Part shown: in pieces, positions 55,647-64,000 of the stretch | How the letters are laid out: each line of letters opens with the position of its first letter | Numbering within the stretch: the stretch's first letter is position 1 | Notes under the pieces: generated by a model | What the model saw: the letters and a program-made list of their open reading frames with translations, nothing else | What the model was told of the DNA's origin: nothing | Database searches by the model: none | Position numbers and translations under genes: made by a program | From: Pollenia angustigena | Taxonomy: Eukaryota > Arthropoda > Insecta > Diptera > Polleniidae | Reading direction: 5' to 3' | Assembly (NCBI GenBank): GCA_930367215.1 | Contig: OV884059.1 | Location: forward strand, 229,957,803-230,021,802 | DNA length: 64,000 nucleotides

Positions 55647-56414
55647 TAACGCTCATCATACATTATGGGGCAGTAAGGATATCAAAAATAGAACTGAGGA
55701 TCTTATTGCTTTTTTATTACAGAATAATATACAAATTGCTAATAGAGGTGAGGTCCCGACGTATAAGGGTCCCACTTCGGAAAATGTGCTTAATGTGACG
55801 TTTTAAACGGATTATAAAACTGATAGATGATTTGAAGGTGCTAACGCAGCCATCCTTCTCTGTTCACTCCTATTTATCTTTTTTGTTAAATTACACTATA
55901 CCTGACGAAACAGTGTTTTGGAACACAAGAAATACAGATTGGGAGTATAGGGACGCTCTAAGGGTGTATAAGCGCGACGTGCGAAATGCCAAACGAACTT
56001 CGTGGAAAAGTTTCTGTGATAATATAGAAAAGACAACCGAAACGGCAAGACTGCGGAGGATGCTAGTGAGCAGTCCGGTAATGCCAAGTACTCGTTGATA
56101 TACACTTTCCGGGCTGTTCTGAGGCTCCTATTCCAAATGATGAAACTTCTTTAATAGCAAATGGTGATAACGATATTATCTCCTATGAGGGTGTGAAATG
56201 GGCCATCGATTCGTTCCAGCCATATAAGTCGCACGGTCTTGACAAAATTATCCCGGCGCAATTATAGCGGGGAAGACAAAGGATAGTTCCATGACTAGTG
56301 AACATCTTTAGGGGATGTCTGAGAATAAATTATGTGCCTAAATCTTGGAGGATATCTAGGATTGTATTTCTACCGAAATTAGGTAGGAGCAATCATGTGT
56401 AACCGAAAGATTGA

Positions 56415-57751
56415 CTGTTTTCCTAAACGTGTGTTCACAATGTATCAATACCGTATTGATGCATTGTGTACTTAAATTTTCACGTACTTTGTAATGTATA
56501 CGAATATGGTTTGCATCTACATTATTTTAACTGCTTTATTTGCTTTTCTCTGCGCAGTGACAACTACAAAGTTGCATTTCGGAACTAAATGCATCGTCAA
56601 AATTTTTATGGTTGTGTAAATTTAAACGATGGGGATCTTGAATTTATATACAGTTTAAACTAAGCAACTATAAATCAGTATCTTATCAAATTCATATGGT
56701 CTGTATTGGAAGTTTAAACCAGCGAAGGGCAGATAGAGAACATTGAATAAAAGAGAGTAAATTAGTTGATTTACACTTAGAGAAATTTTTTAAAATTTTT
56801 TCAAACTGTATGTAAATTTGAAAAAACAAAAACAAAAAAAAAAGTTTGGTAAAAATATTATTATTATATAATTCATCAAGTTTTCCTTAACGGTAAAATA
56901 TATATATGCATATTGTCACCTGAAATCGACAAGACCGTGACCAAAAACTTCAAAATGTGTACTATTTATATGTAAATATGCCAAAAAAAAAAAGGAATTC
57001 AATAAAAAAAAACTTGATTATTATATAATTCATTATCCCACATGATTGCTGAAAAGTTTTTAAAACAAGCTGAAAAAAACATACATAAGCACAGCTTGAT
57101 CACAACACAATAAATATATTGTATACCACTACGAAATTGCAAAATTTGACAAAATAACAACATGCGCAACAGTCCTAATTTGTTGAAATTTACTAAGCAA
57201 CTGAATATAATTTTACTTTTTTTCCTTCTGTTGTATTTGTTTTTCGGGTTGCCTTTGTTACTGTTTATGCATGAGAAAATGAATTCAAGATTTTCAGTTT
57301 GTGGGCAGTAGTAAATGAGCGAAAACAACATCACACAAACACGTGTATGTGTTATACGGTAAATTTTTTCACATTCTGATTTCAATGAAAATATTGTTGT
57401 TTCTTCTTGTTTTGACTACTAAAAAATATTTTTTTATTTATTTACGCTATTTTAAACCTACTTTTTTTAAGTTAAAAGTAGTATAATAAAACAAGTGTAT
57501 GGTATGTTTTGGGGATTTTAAGGAATACCTTAGTAGGGCTAATTTTTGCATTTTTAGCAGCTCTGGTAAAAAAAACACGATGAGTAAATGTAAAAACCCG
57601 AAAAACTTCGTAATCCAGGCAAACCAGCGCCCACCGCTGGTTTAAACGCCCAATTTTATGCGTTTAAAGATGGTTTATATGTTTACTGATTTATATATTT
57701 GCTGGTTTAAACACATTTTAAACCAAAAAGGGAGTTTAACTTGCTCTGATT
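56415..57751. mobile_element. Unclassified insertion in LOA-2 RT, copy 2
   Basis: Same as about 43315-44650; one extra A in the run at about 56983-56993. Confidence 0.6.
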
Positions 57752-58413
57752 TTTTAGCCCTTAGTCTCATCTTTCCTGCTGAAATCGTTGGAGAGGATTT
57801 TGGACTACCATGTCAAGGGTACCATGGGGCCGACTATTTTCTCTGTTAATCAACACGCTTACACGAAAGGTAAATCAACTGAGACGGCACTCCATTCAGT
57901 TATCTCACTGATTGAGAAGACCCTGAGCTATAAGGACTTCGCTATGGGTGTGCTCCAGGACGGGGGCACACTCTCATGCTAAAAACTGGATTGGTAACCT
58001 GCTACGGTGCAGAACTATATCTGCGACGTGGAGCAACTCCAGGATAATGAGGGCACACCGGGGGACTCCCCAGGGAGGGGTGCTCTCACCAATGCTTTGG
58101 ACACTTGTCATCAACGAACTTCGGGACGGGGCAGCAAAGATAACTGCATACGCAGATGACGTGGCGGTGATAGTTACTGGCAAGGATCTGAATCCTATTA
58201 GTTCTGTAATGGAGGCTACACTGGGGCGATGATCAACCAGGACTGGGAGTTAGTCCCGAGAAGATGGACCTAGTACTATTTACGAAAAGGTACAAAGTTG
58301 GTCCATGGAGGAAACCTAAACTAGGGGGTACTAGCCTAGAACTTAAACACCACACAAAGTACCTGGGAGTTATACTGGATAGCAAACTGTCGTGGAGATT
58401 GAATGTGGAGGAA

Positions 58414-60051
58414 AGCATAAATCCTAGATTTTTTAAGCTTGTTGTTCATAAACTCCTGCCGTTCTTGACATATTTGTATAATTCAATATTAACCAAGTCA
58501 GTTTTTCCTGATGCGTGGAAAAAAGCCAAAATTATTCCAATTTCCAAGAATAACAATGATTTCAGACCCATTGCAATACTTCCATTCCTGTCAAAAGCTT
58601 TGGAAAATATTATGAAAAGTCAAATTTGTGAATATCTGAGTAAACAAAAGCTATTAACTGATTATCAATCTGGATTTAGACAGGGAATGAGCTGTATTAC
58701 TGTTCTCATTGACGTGGTGGAAGAACTTAGGTCTAAACTGGACAATGACATGGTATCTTTTCTTGTACTCCTAGATCATAGTAAAGCTTTTGACACTGTT
58801 GAACATCAGATTCTGTTATCTAAGCTCCAAAAGTTCTTCAATTTTTCCCCTACAGCCAGTAAATCGATTTTTTCGTATCTCCTTAATCGGAAGCAAACCG
58901 TTTTCTTGAATGGCTTAATGTCTAATTCCCTTGAAGTTAACAGAGGGGTTCCGCAGGGTTCTGTTTTGGGTCCCCTTCTGTTTTCGTTGTATATAAATGA
59001 TCTGCCAGATGTATTAACCCATTGTGGAATACAAATGTATGCTGACGATGTACAATTGTACTTAAGTACCAAAATAGACAGTGTAAGTTCTTGTATTAAT
59101 CTCATAAACCATGATCTTAATAGAGTTCATCAATGGGCGTGCATGAATGGTTTGTGCATAAATCCATCGAAATCTAAATGCATTTTCATATCCAAAAATA
59201 ATAAGAAAGCACTTAATAACAATGCTTCATTATTTATCAACAATGATAAAATCGACTTTGTGCCATCGTCACCAAATTTAGGAATTACGTTTAATTCTGA
59301 ACTTTCTTGGTCAAATCATATCTGTATTATTGCAGGAAAAGTGCACGAAATGCTTAGGAACTTATGGGCTATTCAATCTTTCACTCCATTTAATATAAGA
59401 TTGTTACTAGCTAAAACTTATCTAATACCGGTTTTACTATATGGATGTGAAATATTTGCCAATTGCGACACCTCCGATTTTCATAGACTTGAGGTAACCT
59501 ATAATAATATAGCTAGATATGTATTTAACCGTAGGAGAACTGATAGTATTTCGCCGTACTCCTTTCAGCTTTATGACATGAGCTTTAAAAATCTACTAAA
59601 ATTTAAAAGCCTCCTCATGATGCATAAAATAATATATATACAGGAGCCCGAATATTTATTTAAGAGAATAATTTTTGCCAAATCTCCACGCGGTAAAAAT
59701 TTGATTTCTCAAAAATATAGATATCTTATCTCTTCGAGACAATTTTTTAACTACACAATTAGTCTCTGGAACAAATTACCATCACGTTTTCAAACACAAA
59801 GCAACACGTTGGCCTTTAAGAAGGAATTATTAAAGTATTCTAAAAATCTTTAATATAGCTTAAATATATCTATATCCATTTAATTATTAATTGTTTTTAT
59901 TGTATAACTTAATTTTTTAATTCAATTCTTATATGTTAAATTTATATGTTAAATTGCCATGTAACTTACTATCACTGTAAATTATAAGATTTATATCTTG
60001 TTGTGATAGGTATTGAAATAAAATAAATAAATAGAAAATAAAAAAAAAAAG
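58414..60051 (+). mobile_element. CR1/Crack-like LINE fragment, copy 2
   Basis: Same 5'-truncated LINE as at 45313; its RT frame (58417-59853) is open and translates identically to copy 1. Confidence 0.85.
58417..59853 (+). CDS. Reverse transcriptase of the CR1/Crack-like LINE, copy 2
   Basis: About 478 residues, identical in translation to 45316-46752, with LVLLDHSKAFDTVEHQ, RGVPQGSVLGPLLF and YADD present and the endonuclease missing. The open frame again runs in from LOA-2 at 58264 by chance. Confidence 0.8.
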   Translation: MNPRFFKLVVHKLLPFLTYLYNSILTKSVFPDAWKKAKIIPISKNNNDFRPIAILPFLSKALENIMKSQICEYLSKQKLLTDYQSGFRQGMSCITVLIDVVEELRSKLDNDMVSFLVLLDHSKAFDTVEHQILLSKLQKFFNFSPTASKSIFSYLLNRKQTVFLNGLMSNSLEVNRGVPQGSVLGPLLFSLYINDLPDVLTHCGIQMYADDVQLYLSTKIDSVSSCINLINHDLNRVHQWACMNGLCINPSKSKCIFISKNNKKALNNNASLFINNDKIDFVPSSPNLGITFNSELSWSNHICIIAGKVHEMLRNLWAIQSFTPFNIRLLLAKTYLIPVLLYGCEIFANCDTSDFHRLEVTYNNIARYVFNRRRTDSISPYSFQLYDMSFKNLLKFKSLLMMHKIIYIQEPEYLFKRIIFAKSPRGKNLISQKYRYLISSRQFFNYTISLWNKLPSRFQTQSNTLAFKKELLKYSKNL

Positions 60052-60558
60052 GGTGAAAAGGCAACGAATGAACTCTACGCATGTAAGGGAACGCTGGGCA
60101 AAACGTGGGTTTAACCCCTGCTCTTACACATTAAGTCTAAACAGCGGTGGCGAGACCAATCTTACTCTACGGGATACTTGTGTGGTGGACGGCCTTTGAT
60201 AAGATATCGTACCGGAATATGCTAACGCGCGTACACCGGTGCTTTGCATAGTACACTGACTGCGGCACTGGATGTGATCATGGACTTGCAACCGATTCAT
60301 TTTAGTAGTAGAAGGAACTGCAAGGAAGTTTGCGATCCGCTTAAAGGCGATGGGACAATTTGCATACAGACCTTATGATCATGGCAGTATTATAAGGGAA
60401 ATAGATTATAGCAGTGATTACACCATTCCGAGACTGACATTTAGAAGGAAACCCCGAGTTACCTTGGAGAAGGAAGGCTGGTTGGCAGGACTCTGATCTG
60501 GCCATAAGACCTTCAGTTTCTACACTGACGGCTCCAAAATGGAGGAAGGAGTTGGAGC

Positions 60559-61623
60559 CAGTGTTACCGTTCGCCCGACTAAAGTCGCAATTTGACCCTT
60601 TTTCAGCGGTATGCGACTTTTTGTGAGACTTTTTTTTATCACCGACTTTTGCGACTATTTTAATTTTTCTGCTACTTTTTACCCTTTTTGTTAAGATTCT
60701 TACAAAACATTCAATTTTCTTATTATTTGTATCAAAAAGAAAAAATTCGTCAAAATAGCCTCGTCAAAATTTAAAAACAATTCATTAATTATTGTTCATT
60801 CGGCAACACTTTTATTACATTTTTGCAACCTTGTCATGTATACAGCGTATTTGAGGCGAATTCAGTTCAAGGTGGTGGCAAGTTTTGACAGTTCGGACCA
60901 ATGTGTTTTAATTTGTCAGTGTTTTGTTAGAAATGGTTGACATTTTGAATCGTAAACACCAGCAATTCAATGCAAAAAACCTCTGTTGTTTCTGTTGGTT
61001 TTGGATTGTTGTAGTCTTAGCACCACCTGTAATTTTCGAATCGTAAACACTAGCAAGGCAATGTAAAAACATGCAATTCAATGCTGTCATCTTTAAATTT
61101 AATAGACAAAGATATAGAAGACTGGATTCCCTGTGATGAACTTATTTCTAATTATAGAAATAAAATTTAAAAAAGTAGTATTTATGTAGGTATGTTAAGA
61201 AAAAGAAATATTGCGCCAAGATCAAACGAACGGAATTAAAGTAAAATTTTCAAGGGGCTTTAATTGGACAAGTTTAAATTTTGTCAAAAATATATTAACC
61301 TTAACTTTTTTGGCTTGTTTTTAAACAGATATTCTACTCCTTTGACCTTGGCAGCATACGACAAATTTATTAAACTTAAGTAAATGTTTTCACTATACAT
61401 GAAAACATGGACAAACATGTATGTACATTGTTATGAAATATGATAAAAATGAATTCTGCAATAAGCTTTTTGTTTCAATTGTTTTGTTATGCTTTTTATT
61501 AATAAAAAACGTTAAAAAAAAAGATGTGCGACTTTTATTTTCTGAAACGACTTTTTTGTACGACTTTATTTTTATAAAACAACCTTTTGTGCGACTTTTC
61601 AAAAATTTCTAACGGTAACCCTG
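60559..61623. mobile_element. hAT-like MITE in RNase H, copy 2
   Basis: Same as 47458-48521 with GTTGGAGC at 60551-60558 and 61624-61631; one extra A in the run near 61514-61522. Confidence 0.9.
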
Positions 61624-62878
61624 GTTGGAGCTGCAGTCTACTGCGAGGAACTAGGTATTCGGGAATCTTACAAGCTTTCCGATTACTGCAGCATATTCCA
61701 GGCGGAGATATTTGCAAAATGGCTGCTGATTTGGCACGTGGTTCTAGTACTAGGTACTCGCACGTGAACTTTTTCATCGATAGTCAGGCGGCGATCAGGG
61801 CGATATCCGCTGATTATTTATACTCTTCTATCGTCCAGGAGTGTAGGGACTCGATAGAAAGACTCTGTGCTAATAGTAGAGGTCACATCTACTGGGTTCG
61901 CGGCCACCAGGGCATAGAAGGCAACGAGAAGGCGGACGAATTGGCGAAACGGGGGTCAATTGACCATACGATAGCGTGATGGCCATTCCGGCTCCAATTC
62001 AGAATATTAGGAGAGATACGGACTCTGCTATACGAATGAGATCAGAGGCGATTTGGGAAAACACCAGAACGTGCCGGGTTTCCAAGGTAATGTGGGGATC
62101 CTATGATCCAGAGTCGACGAAAACTCTCTTGTCGGTTTTATAACGGGTAGGTTTTATAACGGGTCATTGTTGGACTACGGTATACGCCTAGAGGGCCAGG
62201 CGACTGAATAGTGACTGTATATTCTCTGGGGTACCAGGGGAAAAGGAGATCGTAGAGCATTTACCATGCTACTGTCCGGCACTCGTGCGCTCCAGGGCGA
62301 AATGTCGGGGAGATCATTACTTCCAAGGTCTCGGGGAAGTCTCTGGAATTGGGTTAATGAGACTCCTGGCATTCGTCAAGAGTGTGGGGTACTCTGAGTA
62401 CCATCACATCGGAATAACTATTTTCTAACCTTCTTCTGCGGGTTATCGTACAACGTGGTAACGCTAGGGTCCTATTTGGACTATGCGGGGTCTTTGTGAC
62501 CGGCCACTCTAACCTAACGAACTTTTATTAAATTTACTTTAATTTACTACTGATTCGTTTCCGACATCGAGAACCAAATAAGGCTGAATTCCTGGGATTA
62601 ACATATTGTGGGTATTACAGTATCGAAGGTATAAAATGCTGGCTGGGTATGTTACATACCGTCGGAAAGGTTAATTTGTCTAGTTTTTTAGCATAAGTTT
62701 TATTTTTAAGGTTTTAGAAACACTTGAACACAAATAGGAACAAATTCAAAATAGTGCATAATCTAAAAAAACTGGTCACTCGCGGCCCAGAAAGCGACCA
62801 AAAGTACATTAAAGGAAAAGACATTAGATTTCTTTTGGGCAAAATAAAAAAAACTTTTAAATTTAAAAAAAAAACTTA

Positions 62879-63092
62879 GACCGCATTTACATCTATGCAA
62901 TTAACGACGAGTTTTTTTTTCTATTTTCTTTTAAAGTAGTTTCTACGAAACTCTTTTCACATTTACATTTACATTTTTTTCAAGCATTTTTTCAATCCCG
63001 TTTTCTTCCCTACACCTCTTGCTAACAAACAAAAAGTTGCATGCGAAAGTTGCAGCAAGTTGCGTCGTTAATTGCATAAAGTAAAAATGGTC
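62879..63092. mobile_element. 214-bp Harbinger-like MITE, copy 2
   Basis: Same as 49777-49990, TTA on both sides. Confidence 0.75.
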
Positions 63093-64000
63093 TTAAACAA
63101 AATTTTTTTTTTCAAAAAATTGATCAAATAGCTTTCTAAGCGACTTGGGACGAATTTTGCTAACACCAATAGGTAAATTGTCAAACTTTGAGCCCGTCTA
63201 ACTCAGAAACTTTTTGACCGATCTTGTTGAAAATTTATGTCTAAACTACTATCCAATTGGACTAACCTTTGCAAATTTCATCGGAAGACATCGATTTCAA
63301 AATTGGGTCACTTGACATGAAATCCCCCATACATGGGTCATTCTACGATAAGAGGTTACCTGATATTATGAATGGCGGCGTAATAAAAATATTTAAAATT
63401 ATGATTTTCTTCAATATAATCGTAATTAATCAGGAAGTTTGAATGCATGTTTAATAATGGCCAGTCATGTTATCTACTTTTTCCGGTATTTTAAATAACC
63501 AGGGGATATACTCTACACAGGGTAAAGACATGACCACCAGGATAAGATACCTTACTTTAAGCGGAAGGATAAATTGAAAACAAACCTTATTTTCGTAAGA
63601 ATCAACTTTAATTATTCAATATTTGATGATAGTTTAAAACAAAACAAAATTTGGATAACTCCATAGAGTATTTTTTTATGTTACTTAAAAACAAAAATTC
63701 TTAACATCTGCTTACATAAACGTAGTCGAAAAAAAGCTAATTATTTCATTTCCTTCGTTTACAAGCTGGCATGCCTTCTCGGTAACTGCTTGATAACAAT
63801 ACTGAGAAGATACTTTATTAGTGGTTCGTCTTAAGATTCTCTTTCAGGCCCATATACATAATCAACATTAAGGCGCGGTTTGGTTTTCATGAAAGCAAAA
63901 TCCAAGGTGCAGACCACAAAATACTTGTATACTTCAAGATCACAGAAACAGCTTAAGCTCTTCATTGTCAATTTATTGGGGCATCCAGTAATTTGTTGGA

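Larger units (their letters stand above)
54800..62402 (+). pseudogene. LOA-2 ORF2, copy 2, broken and interrupted
   Basis: Same order of endonuclease, RT and RNase H fragments as copy 1 (RT AYADDVAV at about 58147-58170; RNase H FIDSQAAIRAIS and WVRGHQGIEGNEKA at about 61770-61930). Same stops apart from the 54841 change. Confidence 0.75.
53017..62522 (+). mobile_element. Dead LOA-2 LINE, copy 2
   Basis: The same decayed element and insertions as copy 1, but its first nine ORF1 codons are replaced by gypsy sequence at the junction. The T at 54841 removes one stop present in copy 1 (A at 41741), opening a 73-codon stretch (54813-55034) in the endonuclease region; it remains non-functional. 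Confidence 0.8.
53017..64000. repeat. Tandem duplication, copy 2 (runs off the window)
   Basis: Matches 39917-50897 almost base for base. The window ends before the part of the unit where the gypsy fragment sits in copy 1, so it is unknown whether copy 2 also has it or whether a third unit follows. Confidence 0.95.

Noticed and set aside
39917..64000. Two independent insertions of the same LINE
   Set aside because: All five nested insertions and the flanking non-LINE DNA (49421-50897 and 62523-64000) occur at the same sites in both copies.

Overview
The window reads as repeat-rich, AT-rich nuclear DNA of a fly (Diptera). The reasons are LINEs typical of flies, elements of the mini-me/DINE type (a (GTCY)n tract beside a TATATATTCTGGGTCC-like core), and dense TIR elements and Helitrons. 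I found no intact host gene, no rRNA gene, no CRISPR array and no bacterial-type operon. Nearly every protein-like stretch belongs to a transposable element, and most are broken.

Region 1 (1-4.25 kb) is the 3' end of an apparently intact non-LTR retrotransposon of the LOA/R1 type (LOA-1). It has the end of ORF1 and a complete ORF2 with endonuclease, reverse transcriptase, RNase H and a zinc knuckle. It ends in (CTAAC)n and sits inside a mini-me-like element (4.25-4.86 kb); a fuller copy of that element lies at 6.6-7.6 kb.

Region 2 (4.9-39.9 kb) is non-coding DNA packed with non-autonomous DNA elements: two Helitrons and a Helitron end, many TIR/MITE elements (hAT-like with 8-bp target duplications, PIF/Harbinger-like with TTA/TAA duplications, others unclassified), two Tc1/mariner transposase fragments, a broken zeste/MSANTD-like gene and a tRNA-like sequence inside an inverted repeat. 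Several elements are nested up to three deep.

Region 3 (39.917 kb to the end) is a direct tandem duplication with a unit of about 13.1 kb. Copy 1 is 39917-53016; copy 2 starts at 53017 and runs off the window. By eye the copies differ at only about six places. Each unit holds a dead second LOA-type LINE (LOA-2) interrupted by a 343-bp TIR element, a 545-bp Harbinger-like MITE, an unclassified 1.35-kb insert, a 5'-truncated CR1/Crack-like LINE and a 1064-bp hAT-like MITE. Unit 1 ends in an antisense Ty3/gypsy fragment (integrase plus one LTR), cut exactly at the duplication junction.

There is no cellular pathway to reconstruct. The story is transposon layering followed by a recent segmental duplication (or an assembly duplication). 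Four nested insertions can be dated in order because removing each one and one copy of its target duplication restores the LINE reading frame or the expected host repeat.
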